Position numbers and translations under genes: made by a program. A stretch of 64,000 nt of DNA from Phytohabitans houttuyneae. GTDB lineage: Bacteria; Actinomycetota; Actinomycetes; Mycobacteriales; Micromonosporaceae. The notes beneath the pieces were generated by a model. That model was not told the DNA's origin. It worked only from the letters and a program-made list of their open reading frames with translations, and did not search any database. The stretch lies in contig NZ_BLPF01000002.1 of NCBI RefSeq assembly GCF_011764425.1, forward strand, positions 2,108,997-2,172,996. The letters are read 5' to 3'. Below, piece after piece: positions 1 to 9,340 of this stretch; within the stretch, counting starts at the first letter, position 1, and each line of letters opens with the position of its first letter.

Positions 1-3000
1 CTGCAGAGGACCGAGATCGGCTTCGACGTCTCGCCCGGCGAGATCTACGCGGCCCTGTCCGCCGGCGCCCGCCTCGTCGTGGCCCGGGCCGGCGGGCACC
101 GCGACCCGGCGTACCTGTGCGACCTCATGGCCCGCGAGGGCGTGACGGCCGTCCACTTCGTACCGGCGATGCTCTCCGCGCTGCTGGTCGAAGGGCTCGA
201 CCGGGTGCGGTCGCTGCGCGCGGTCGGCGTGGGCGGCGAGGAGATCCCGGCCGACGTGGCCCGGGCGTTCCTGGCCGCGCTGCCCGGCGCGGAGCTGCAC
301 AACACGTACGGGCCGGCCGAGGCGACCGTCGACGTGTCCAGCTGGCCGTGCACCCCCGAGGCGCTGGCCGGGGCCGGCCGGGTCCCGCTCGGCGTACCGC
401 ACCCCAACGTGCGGCTGTACGTCCTCGACGAGGACCTGCGGCCGGTGCCGGTCGGCGCGCCCGGCGAGTTGTGCGCCGGCGGGCTCGCGCTCGGCCGCGG
501 GTACCTCGGCGCCGCGGCGCTGACCGCCGCCCGCTGGGTGCCCGACCCGTACGGCCCGCCCGGCTCCCGCCTCTACCGCACCGGCGACGCGGCCACCTGG
601 CGGCCGGACGGCACCGTCGCGTTCCTCGGCCGCCTCGACACGCAGGTCAAGCTCAACGGCGTCCGGATCGAGCTCGGCGAGGTCGAGGCGGTCCTGCGCG
701 GCTGCGACGGCGTCGCCGAGGCCGTGGCGAAGGTCGTGGACCGCGACGGCCGCCGTACCCTCGCCGCCTACCTGCTGCCGGCGCCCGCCTCCACGGTGGA
801 CGTGGCCGCCGTCCGCGAGCGGGTCCGGGCGGCGCTGCCGGCGGCGATGGTCCCGTCGGCGTACGTGACGATCGACGAGTTGCCGTTGAGCCCCAACGGC
901 AAGGTCGACCGCCGGCAGCTGCCCGACCCCGGCGTCCGCGAGAGCGCCTCCCACGCGGCACCGGCGGACGGCACCGAGGCCGCCGTCGCCGAGGTGTGGG
1001 CGCGGGTGCTCGGCGTCGAACGGGTCGGCGTGGACGAGAGCTTCTTCGACCTCGGCGGCGACTCGATGCTCGCGGTCGCGCTGGTCGGCGCCCTGCGCGC
1101 GGCCGGCCACCCGACGAGCGTGCGGGACGTGTTCGCGCACCGGACCGTGCGCCGGCTCGCCGCGTCCCTGTCACCGGCGGCGGACGCCGGGCCGGGCACC
1201 GTCGCGCCGTTCGCGCTGATCAGCGCCGCCGACCGGGCCGCGCTGCCGGCCGGGCTCACCGACGCCTACCCGGCCTCGCGCACCCAGCTCGGCATGCTCG
1301 CCGAGATGGCCGCCAGCGGCGACTCCGCCGTCTACCACAGCGTGCTCGCGCACCAGGTCCGCGACGGCCGGCCGTTCTCGGCGTCCGCGCTGCGCCAGGC
1401 CGTGCGGGTCGTGGTGGGCCGGCACGAGACGCTGCGCACGTCCTTCCACCTGACCGGCTACTCGGAGCCGATGCAGCTCGTGCACGCCGAGGCCGCGCCG
1501 CAGGTCCGGGTGGAGGACGGGCGGGACGCGCCGGCCGAGGTACGGGCCGCGCGGTTCGCGCAGTTCGTCGCGGCCGAGCGGGCCACCCCGTTCGCGCTCG
1601 ACGAGGCGCCGCTGCTGCGCGTCCGCGCCCACCTCGACACCGGCGACACGTGGTGGCTCACGTTCACCGTCTGCCACGCGATCACCGAGGGGTGGAGCGT
1701 CGCGCGGCTGCTCGCCGAGCTGCTGGAGGTCTACGCGGAGCTGTCCGCCGGCCGCGAGCCGGCCCCGGCACCGGTGCCGCCGGTGCGGTACGCCGACTTC
1801 GTCGCCGGCGAGCTGGCCTCCCTGGCTTCTCCGGAGGACCGGGACTACTGGCGGTCCATCGTGGACGGCCGGGCGCGGCTGGCGCTGCCGGACGGCTGGG
1901 GCGAGCCCGGCACCGGGCGCGTCGCGGTGACCGTCGACGTGGCCGACCTGGACGAGGGCGTGCGCGCGCTCGCCCGCGCCGGCGACGTCTCCGTAAAGGC
2001 CGTGCTGCACGCCGCCCACCTCAAGGTGCTCAGCCAGCTCACGCCCGAGCGGCGCTTCTTCAGCGGCCTCGTCTGCGACGCCCGCCCCGAGCTGCCCGGC
2101 GCCGACCAGGTCCACGGCATGTACCTGAACACGCTGCCGTTCCCCTACGACCGGGACGCCCGCACCTGGCGCCAGCTCGTCGCCGCGGTGTTCGACCGGG
2201 AGGTCGAGCTGTGGCCGCACCGGCGGTTCCCGCTCGCCGAGATCCAGCGCGACGGCGGGCAGCGACTGCTCCGGGTGATGTTCAACTACCAGGACTTCAG
2301 CCGGGCGCAGGGCGGCTCCGCGGCCACGGTCGTCGGCACCGCCGGCGACGGCGCCACCGAGTTCGACCTGTCGGTCTTCGCCCACCGCGGCCGGTACGAG
2401 CTGTCCGCCAACCCCGCCGTGCTCGGCCGGGCCGGCCTCGAACGGGTCGGCGCCATGTACCGGGCCGTGCTGGCCGCGATGGTGGCCGACCCGTCCGGCG
2501 ACGCGCAGGCCGTGTACCTGCCCGACGGCGAGCGCGAAAGGCCCGTCGAAGCCGCCGAGGACACGCCGGTGACCGGCCGGGTGCACGAGCTGTTCGAGGC
2601 CCGCGCCGCCGCGACACCGCACGCCGTGGCCGTGGTGGCCGGCGGCGTCGCGCTCACGTACGCCGAGGTCGACGCCCGTGCCAACCGCCTCGCCCACCGG
2701 CTGCGCGCGGCCGGCGCCGGCCCGGAGTCCGTCGTCGGCGTCTGCCTCGACCGGGGCGCCGATTTGGTGCCCGCACTGCTCGGCGTGCTCAAGTCCGGCG
2801 CCGCGTACCTGCCGCTGGACCCGGCGCAGCCCGACGAGCGGATCGACTACATGCTCGCCGACGCCGGCGCCCGCGTGGTGGTGACGGCCGGCGACCGGCT
2901 CGCCGGCTTCGACGGCCAGGTCATCCCGCCGGGCGGCCACGCCGACGCGCCGGACACCCACCCGGGCGTACCCGGCGGCCCGGACGACCTGGCCTACGTC

Positions 3001-6000
3001 ATCTACACCTCCGGCTCGACCGGCCGCCCCAAGGGCGTCTGCGTCAGCCACGCCAGCGTGCTGCGGCTGCTCGCCGCCACGCAGGAGCACTACGCGGCCG
3101 ACGAGACCGACGTGTGGGCGCTGTTCCACTCGTACGCGTTCGACGTCTCGGTGTTCGAGCTCTGGGGCGCGCTGGCGCACGGCGGCCAGCTCGTCGTGGT
3201 GCCCCCGCAGGTCGCCCGGGTCCCCGGCGACCTGCTCGACCTGCTGGTCGAGCGGGGCGTGACGATGCTCGCGCAGACCCCGACCGCGTTCCGCGGCCTG
3301 GTGCGGCTGGCCGGCGACGGCGACCCGCGGATCGGGCGGCTGAGCCTGCGCGCGGTGGTCCTGGCGGGGGAGAAGCTGGAGGCCGACGCGCTGCGGCCGT
3401 GGACCGACCGGGTCGGGCTGGCGCGCATCGCGCTGGTCAACATGTACGGGCCGACCGAGACCACCGTGTACTCCACGTACCACCGGCTGACCCGCGCCGA
3501 CCTCGCGGTGGGCACCGGCAGCCGGATCGGCAAGGCCCTCGCCGGCGAGCGGCTGTACGTGCTCGACGAGCACGGCCACCCGGCGCCGGTCGGGGTGCCC
3601 GGCGAGCTGTACGTGGCCGGCGCCGGCGTGACCCGCGGCTACCTGCGGCGGCCCGCGCTGACCGCCGAGCGCTTCCTACCCGACCCGTACGGCCCGCCCG
3701 GTGCCCGCATGTACCGCACCGGCGACCTCGTCACCCGGCTCGCCAGCGGCGCCGTCGACTACCACGGCCGGCTGGACAACCAGGTCAAGCTGCGCGGGTA
3801 CCGGATCGAGCTGGGCGAGATCGAGGCGGCGCTGCGCGCGCTGCCCGGCGTCGACGAGGCGGTGGTCCTCCTGCGCGAGGACACGCCGGGCGACCCGCGC
3901 CTGGTCGGCTACGTGGTGGCCGACGGCGGCACCGGCGAGCTGCGCCGCGCGCTGGCCCGCACGCTGCCCGACTACATGGTGCCCGCGGTGCTGGTCCCGC
4001 TCGACCGGCTGCCGCTCAACAACAGCGGCAAGCTCGACCGGGCCGCGCTGCCCGCGCCCGAGGCCCGCTCCGACCGGCCCTTCGTCGCCCCCCGCACGCC
4101 CCTCGAGGCGCGCGTCGCCGCGGTGTGGGCACAGGTACTGGGGGTACCGGCGGTCGGCCTCGAGGACGGCTTCTTCGACCTCGGCGGCCACTCCATCAAG
4201 GCGCTGGTGCTCGCCAGCGCGCTGCGCGACGCCGGCCTGGACGCCACGGTCGCCGACATCTTCACGCTGCAGACCGTGGCCCGGCTCTGCGAGGCGCTGG
4301 CCGAGCGCGCCGGCCCGGCGCCGGACGAGCGGCCGGTCGAGCCGTTCGACCTGGTGCCCGGCGAGGACCTGCCCCGGCTGCCGGGCGGGCTGGCCGACGC
4401 GTACCCGCTGTCGCAGGTGCAGCTCGGCATGCTCATCGAGATGCTGGCCGACAACGGCCAGAACCACTACCACAACGTCGCCTCGTTCGCGGTGCCGGAC
4501 GCCGCGCCGTTCGACCTCGCGACGCTGCGCGCGGCCGTCGACCTGGTGGTCAACCGGCACGAGATCCTGCGCACCTCCGTGGACCTGACCGGCTTCTCGG
4601 TGCCGATGCAGCTCGTGCACCGCCGCGTCGAGGTGCCGGTGGCGTCGTACGACCTGCGCGGGCTGACCGAGCCGGAGCGCCACGCCACCGTGCGGCGGCA
4701 CGTCGGCCTGGAGTACCGCACGCTCTTCGACGTCGAGCGGGCGCCGCTGCTGCGCTTCGCCGCGCACGTCGAGAGCGACGAGGCGTGGCGGCTGACGCTG
4801 ACCATCTGCCACGCGGTCATCGAGGGCTGGAGCCTGCACGCGCTCGTCGTGGAGATCCTGGAGGCCTACGGCGCGCTCCGCGCGGGCGGGCCGGCACCCG
4901 AGGCGCCGACCACGCCGGTGCGCTTCGCCGACTTCGTGGCCGGCGAGCTGCGCTCCCTGCGCTCCACCGTGGACAAGGAGTACTGGCAGGGCATCGTCGA
5001 CGGGCACGCGCGGTTCGCGCTGCCGGCGGCGTGGCGCCCCCGGGTCGCGCCGGCGAACCGGGAGCCGTACGCGGTCACCGTGCCCTTCGCCGACCTCGCC
5101 CCGCGCCTGCGGGAGCTGGCCTCGGCGGCCCGGGTCTCCCTGAAGGCGGTGCTGCACGCGGCACACCTCACGGTGCTCGGGCAGCTGACCGACGAGCCGG
5201 CGTTCTACAGCGGACTGGTCTGCAACACGCGGCCGGACGCGGCCGGCAGCGAGCGGGTGTACGCGATGTCGCTGAACACGCTGCCGTTCCCGCACGACCG
5301 CCAGGCCCGCACCTGGACCGCCCTGGTCCAGTCGGTGCACGCCCGCGAGGTCGAGCTATGGCCGCACCGGCGCTACCCGGCGCCGGCGATCCGCCCGGCC
5401 GGCCAGGGCGACCGGCTCGTCGAGGTCTACTTCAGCTACCTCGACTTCGACGGCGTGGTCGGCGAGCGGGTGTCGACCGGGCCGAGGCTGGGAGCGGCCA
5501 GCTCCGAGTTCGCGCTCGCCGTCGCCGCCAAGCCCGGCCACGTCGAGCTGGCCACCGACAGCCACGCCATGAGCCGGGCCGACGCCGAGCGGCTCGGCGC
5601 CATGTACCGCCTCGTCCTGCAAGCCATGGCGGCCGACCCGGACGGCGACCCGCGCGGGACGTTCCTGCCCGCCGCCGAGCGCCACGACGTCGTGACCGGC
5701 TGGAACCCCGCGCCGGCCGAGGCCGTACCCGCGCTCGTCCCGCACCGGATCGCGGCGTGGGCGGCGCGCACGCCGGGGGCCGAGGCGGCCGGCGGGCTCA
5801 CGTACGCCGCGATGGACGCCGCGGCCAACCGGCTCGCGCACCACCTGCGCGGGCTCGGCGCCGGACCGGACCGCGTGGTCGGCGTCCTGCTCGACCGCGG
5901 CCCGGAGCTGGTCACCACGCTGCTCGCGGTGTGGAAGGCCGGCGGGGCCTACGTGCCGATCGACCCGTCGTACCCGCCCGCCCGGATCGCCGGCATGCTC

Positions 6001-8397
6001 GCCGACGCCGGCGCCGCCACGGTCGTCACCTCGACCGGCTACGCCGACCGGTTCGGCGACGGCGCCGGCCTGGTGCTGCTCGACCGGGACGCCGCGCTGG
6101 TCGCCGCACACCCCGCCTCACCGCCCACTGTGGACATCGACCCGGACCGGCTCGCGTACGTCATCTTCACCTCCGGCTCCACCGGCCGCCCCAAGGGCGT
6201 GCAGGTCAGCCACCGCAGCCTCGCCAACTACATCGACTGGGCCGCCGGCGAGCTGATCGGGGACCGGACCGGCGGCGCGCCGCTGTTCTCCTCGGTCGCC
6301 TTCGACATGGTGGTGACGCCGATCTGGGCGCCGCTGGTCACCGGGCAGCGGCTGTGGCTGCTGCCGGCCGAGGCCGGGCTCGACGAGCTCGGGTGGCGGC
6401 TGGCGGCCGCCGGGCCGTTCAGCTTCGTCAAGCTCACCCCCGGCCACCTCGACCTGCTCGCCGACCAGCTGACGGCGGCCGAGGCGACCGCGCTCACCCC
6501 GATGCTCGTCGTCGGCGGCGAGGCGCTCACCGCCCGTACCTGCGCGCGGTGGCACGCGCTGGCGCCGGACGCCGTGCTCCTCAACGAGTACGGCCCCACC
6601 GAGGCGACCGTCGCGGTCAGCCGGTACCCGGTCACCGGGCCGGTCGAGGGCGACGTCGCGCCGATCGGCCGGCCGCTGGGCGGCATGCGCACGTACGTGC
6701 TCGACGCCGGCCTGCGCCCGGTTCCGGTGGGCGTGCTCGGCCAGGTGTACCTCGGCGGGGTCGGGCTGGCCCGCGGCTACGCCGGCCGTCCGGAGCTGAC
6801 CGCGGACCGGTTCGTGCCGGACCCGTTCGGCTCGGGGCAGCGGCTGTACCGCACCGGCGACGTCGGGCGCTGGCTGCCCGGCGGCGACCTGGACCTGCTC
6901 GGGCGGGTCGACGACCAGGTGAAGATCCGCGGGTACCGGGTCGAGCCCGGAGAGATCCGGACCGTCCTGCTGGAGCACCCGGAGGTCGCCGACGCGGTGG
7001 TCGTCGCGGCGCCGTCCGCGGGCGGCACGCGCCTGGTCGCCTACCACGTCGGCGGCGGCGACGGCCTGGCCGCGCACTGCGCCGAGCGGCTGCCCGCCCC
7101 GCTCATCCCGTCCGCGTTCGTCCCGGTCGAGCGGATCCCGCTCAACGCCAACGGCAAGGTCGACCACCGGGCGCTGCCCGACGCGCCCTCGGCCGCCGCC
7201 GAGTACCTGGCACCGCGCCCCGGCGCCGAGGCCACGCTCGCCGGCATCTGGGCGGGCGTGCTGGGGATCGAGCGGGTCGGCCGGCACGACAGGTTCTTCG
7301 CGCTCGGCGGCCACTCGCTGCTCGTCGTACCGGTGGTCGCCGCCGCGCGCCGGGCCGGCCTGCCGCTGACGCTCCAGGCCGCCATGCTCGACCGCACGCT
7401 CGCCGAGGCCGCCGGGACGCCGGAACGCGCGCCGGCTCCGGCCCGGACCGGGCCCGTGGTGCCACCGCTGGAACCGGCGCTCGCGCGCCACCGCGTCCCC
7501 GGTGCCGTGCTCGCGGTGCTGCGCGACGGCGAGCTGGACGAGCTGCGGGCGTACGGCGTGCTCGCGGCCGGCGCCGACGAGCCGGTGACCACGGACACGG
7601 TGTTCCAGGTCGGGTCGGTCAGCAAGCTGGTGAGCACGGTCGGCGTGCTGGCCCTCGTGCGCCGCGGGCACCTGGACCTCGACGTCGACGTCGACGGGTA
7701 CCTGCGGACGTGGCGGGTGCCGGGCGGGCGCCAGGTGACGCTGCGCCAGCTGCTCGACCACACGGCCGGGCTCGTCTCCACCGGGGACGCGGACCGGCCC
7801 GTGCGGGCCCTGCCGGCGCCGGACGCCGTCGCGCGGGAGGACAACGCGCACTTCGTCGCCGTCCAGCACGTGCTCGAAGACGTGACCGGCACGCCGTACG
7901 CCGACCTGATGGCGGAGCTGGTGTTCGGGCCGCTGGGCATGACCGGCAGCGGCTTCCCGCCGGACTTCCCGAAGGCGAGCGGCCGGCCGGTCGCGCTCGG
8001 CCACGACGCCGGCGGCGAGGTGGTGCCCGGCGGCTGGAAGCGGCGCACCGACCTCGCCGCGGCCGGACTGTGGTCCACCGCCACCGACCTCACGCGGATC
8101 GTCCAGGAGATCCGGGTCGCCGCGCTGGGCGGCCCGGCGGCCCTGCTGGACGAGCCGCTGGCCCGCCAGATGCTCACCGCCGGCTCGGACGGGATCACGG
8201 CGCTCGGCTGCCGGGTGGACCGCTGGGACGGGTCCGAGGTGGAGTTCGTGCACCGCGGGCGGATGGACGGGTACCGGGCGGTCGCCGCCGGCCGGGTGCG
8301 TGAGGGGACCGGGTTGGTCCTGTTGACGAACGGCGACGGTGGCATCGAGATCCTCAGCATGCTGGCCGCCGCAAACCAGAGTTGGGAGACGGTGTGA
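1..8397 (+). CDS. Nonribosomal peptide synthetase, 5'-truncated, three modules plus PBP/beta-lactamase-like terminal domain
   Basis: The frame is open from base 1, so the gene starts upstream; 2798 residues are visible. Rough domain order: partial A1 (1-310), PCP1 (320-390, LGGDS, Ser355), C1 (415-845), A2 (860-1350), PCP2 (1360-1430, LGGHS, Ser1398), C2 (1460-1890), A3 (1905-2390), PCP3 (2400-2470, LGGHS, Ser2439), serine-hydrolase domain (2480-2798). A2 and A3 carry TSGSTGRPKG and YRTGD motifs. By eye, the A3 pocket reads D-M-T-K-V-G-E-V-A, close to Asn-activating domains; A1 (HFVPAML, YGPAEATVD) resembles Ser/Dap activators; A2 (D-V-F-A-V-A-M-V-Y) is unassigned. Both C domains read CHAxxEGW instead of HHxxxDG. 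No epimerase and no classical thioesterase is seen. The last domain has the SVSK nucleophile motif (Ser2539) and HRG (His2751), but Glu2613 where the catalytic Tyr is expected. Its stop overlaps the next start (ATGA), so it begins the visible operon. Confidence 0.93.
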   Translation: MQRTEIGFDVSPGEIYAALSAGARLVVARAGGHRDPAYLCDLMAREGVTAVHFVPAMLSALLVEGLDRVRSLRAVGVGGEEIPADVARAFLAALPGAELHNTYGPAEATVDVSSWPCTPEALAGAGRVPLGVPHPNVRLYVLDEDLRPVPVGAPGELCAGGLALGRGYLGAAALTAARWVPDPYGPPGSRLYRTGDAATWRPDGTVAFLGRLDTQVKLNGVRIELGEVEAVLRGCDGVAEAVAKVVDRDGRRTLAAYLLPAPASTVDVAAVRERVRAALPAAMVPSAYVTIDELPLSPNGKVDRRQLPDPGVRESASHAAPADGTEAAVAEVWARVLGVERVGVDESFFDLGGDSMLAVALVGALRAAGHPTSVRDVFAHRTVRRLAASLSPAADAGPGTVAPFALISAADRAALPAGLTDAYPASRTQLGMLAEMAASGDSAVYHSVLAHQVRDGRPFSASALRQAVRVVVGRHETLRTSFHLTGYSEPMQLVHAEAAPQVRVEDGRDAPAEVRAARFAQFVAAERATPFALDEAPLLRVRAHLDTGDTWWLTFTVCHAITEGWSVARLLAELLEVYAELSAGREPAPAPVPPVRYADFVAGELASLASPEDRDYWRSIVDGRARLALPDGWGEPGTGRVAVTVDVADLDEGVRALARAGDVSVKAVLHAAHLKVLSQLTPERRFFSGLVCDARPELPGADQVHGMYLNTLPFPYDRDARTWRQLVAAVFDREVELWPHRRFPLAEIQRDGGQRLLRVMFNYQDFSRAQGGSAATVVGTAGDGATEFDLSVFAHRGRYELSANPAVLGRAGLERVGAMYRAVLAAMVADPSGDAQAVYLPDGERERPVEAAEDTPVTGRVHELFEARAAATPHAVAVVAGGVALTYAEVDARANRLAHRLRAAGAGPESVVGVCLDRGADLVPALLGVLKSGAAYLPLDPAQPDERIDYMLADAGARVVVTAGDRLAGFDGQVIPPGGHADAPDTHPGVPGGPDDLAYVIYTSGSTGRPKGVCVSHASVLRLLAATQEHYAADETDVWALFHSYAFDVSVFELWGALAHGGQLVVVPPQVARVPGDLLDLLVERGVTMLAQTPTAFRGLVRLAGDGDPRIGRLSLRAVVLAGEKLEADALRPWTDRVGLARIALVNMYGPTETTVYSTYHRLTRADLAVGTGSRIGKALAGERLYVLDEHGHPAPVGVPGELYVAGAGVTRGYLRRPALTAERFLPDPYGPPGARMYRTGDLVTRLASGAVDYHGRLDNQVKLRGYRIELGEIEAALRALPGVDEAVVLLREDTPGDPRLVGYVVADGGTGELRRALARTLPDYMVPAVLVPLDRLPLNNSGKLDRAALPAPEARSDRPFVAPRTPLEARVAAVWAQVLGVPAVGLEDGFFDLGGHSIKALVLASALRDAGLDATVADIFTLQTVARLCEALAERAGPAPDERPVEPFDLVPGEDLPRLPGGLADAYPLSQVQLGMLIEMLADNGQNHYHNVASFAVPDAAPFDLATLRAAVDLVVNRHEILRTSVDLTGFSVPMQLVHRRVEVPVASYDLRGLTEPERHATVRRHVGLEYRTLFDVERAPLLRFAAHVESDEAWRLTLTICHAVIEGWSLHALVVEILEAYGALRAGGPAPEAPTTPVRFADFVAGELRSLRSTVDKEYWQGIVDGHARFALPAAWRPRVAPANREPYAVTVPFADLAPRLRELASAARVSLKAVLHAAHLTVLGQLTDEPAFYSGLVCNTRPDAAGSERVYAMSLNTLPFPHDRQARTWTALVQSVHAREVELWPHRRYPAPAIRPAGQGDRLVEVYFSYLDFDGVVGERVSTGPRLGAASSEFALAVAAKPGHVELATDSHAMSRADAERLGAMYRLVLQAMAADPDGDPRGTFLPAAERHDVVTGWNPAPAEAVPALVPHRIAAWAARTPGAEAAGGLTYAAMDAAANRLAHHLRGLGAGPDRVVGVLLDRGPELVTTLLAVWKAGGAYVPIDPSYPPARIAGMLADAGAATVVTSTGYADRFGDGAGLVLLDRDAALVAAHPASPPTVDIDPDRLAYVIFTSGSTGRPKGVQVSHRSLANYIDWAAGELIGDRTGGAPLFSSVAFDMVVTPIWAPLVTGQRLWLLPAEAGLDELGWRLAAAGPFSFVKLTPGHLDLLADQLTAAEATALTPMLVVGGEALTARTCARWHALAPDAVLLNEYGPTEATVAVSRYPVTGPVEGDVAPIGRPLGGMRTYVLDAGLRPVPVGVLGQVYLGGVGLARGYAGRPELTADRFVPDPFGSGQRLYRTGDVGRWLPGGDLDLLGRVDDQVKIRGYRVEPGEIRTVLLEHPEVADAVVVAAPSAGGTRLVAYHVGGGDGLAAHCAERLPAPLIPSAFVPVERIPLNANGKVDHRALPDAPSAAAEYLAPRPGAEATLAGIWAGVLGIERVGRHDRFFALGGHSLLVVPVVAAARRAGLPLTLQAAMLDRTLAEAAGTPERAPAPARTGPVVPPLEPALARHRVPGAVLAVLRDGELDELRAYGVLAAGADEPVTTDTVFQVGSVSKLVSTVGVLALVRRGHLDLDVDVDGYLRTWRVPGGRQVTLRQLLDHTAGLVSTGDADRPVRALPAPDAVAREDNAHFVAVQHVLEDVTGTPYADLMAELVFGPLGMTGSGFPPDFPKASGRPVALGHDAGGEVVPGGWKRRTDLAAAGLWSTATDLTRIVQEIRVAALGGPAALLDEPLARQMLTAGSDGITALGCRVDRWDGSEVEFVHRGRMDGYRAVAAGRVREGTGLVLLTNGDGGIEILSMLAAANQSWETV

Positions 8398-9340
8398 TGA
8401 CTACCGCGTCCATGGTGCGCACGCGGGCCCGGCACCTCGTGTCGATCCGCGACCTGACCGATGACGACCTGTACACGATCGTGGCCCGCGGCGCGCGGTA
8501 CGCCACCGGCGAGCTCGGCAGCCCCTGGCGGGCCGGGTGGTCGGCACCTACTTCCTGAAGACCTCCACCCGGACCCGGACCGCGTTCACCTCCGCCGCGC
8601 TGCGGCTCGGCGCGAGCGTCATCGCGTACGGCCCGCTCGACCTGCAGACCAACACCGGCGAGTCCAGTGAGGACACCGGGCGGGTGCTCGCCTCGATGCT
8701 CGACATCCTCGTCGCGCGCACCGCCGGCGACCCGGGCGAGATGCGGGCCTGGGCGGCGCAGGACCGGATGGCGGTGGTCAACGCGATGAGCGCGGCCGAG
8801 CACCCCACCCAGGCGCTGACCGACCTGACCACGCTGGTGCAGCGCTTCGGCCGGATCGAGCGGCTGCGCCTGCTGTACGTGGGCGAGGCCAACAACACCG
8901 CCACCGCGCTCGCCCTCGCGCTGACCCGCTTCCCCGGCGTCGAGCTGGAGCTGCGCACCCCGCCCGGGTACGGGCTGCCGGACGACATCGTCGCGACCGC
9001 GCTGGCGCAGGCGCGGCGCAACGGCGGGCGGATGCTGGAGCGGCACGACATGGTCGACGTGCCGGCCGGGCTGGACGCCATCTACACCACCCGGTGGCAG
9101 ACCACGGGCACCAGCAAGCCGGACGCGAACTGGCGGGAGATCTTCGCGCCGTTCCAGGTGCGGGAAGGGCTGTGGCGGCGCAGCCCGCGCGCGGTCTTCA
9201 TGCACGACCTGCCGGCGCACCGCGGCGAGGAGGTGACCGCGGAGGTGCTCGACGGGCCGGCGAGCATCGCCTTCCAGCAGGCCGAAAACAAGATGTACAG
9301 CGCCATGGCGGTGCTGCACTGGTCACAGGAAGCGCGATGA
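8397..9340 (+). CDS. Ornithine/aspartate-carbamoyltransferase-like enzyme, one apparent single-base frameshift
   Basis: The ATG at 8397 overlaps the NRPS stop. The frame reads MTTASMVRTRARHLVSIRDL and then stops just after 8525; the family continues in the next frame as LAGRVVGTYFLKTSTRTRT. Adding one C to the CCCC run at 8522-8525 joins the two into about 314 residues, the normal size of the family, so I annotate one gene. Seen: the carbamoyl-phosphate motif STRTR, HPTQ near 8801, and a C-terminal HDLPAHRGEE. Ornithine enzymes have HCLP there and aspartate enzymes HPLP; the Cys-to-Asp change and the TTRWQTTGT loop argue against plain ornithine as acceptor. Position inside the peptide operon suggests carbamoylation of a precursor amino acid or of the peptide, as proposed for VioL-type enzymes in viomycin biosynthesis. 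The acceptor is unknown. Confidence 0.85.

Noticed and set aside
1171-8253. Long open frames on the minus strand across the NRPS
   Set aside because: They mirror the high-GC coding strand, contain no recognisable domain and overlap a well-supported NRPS.
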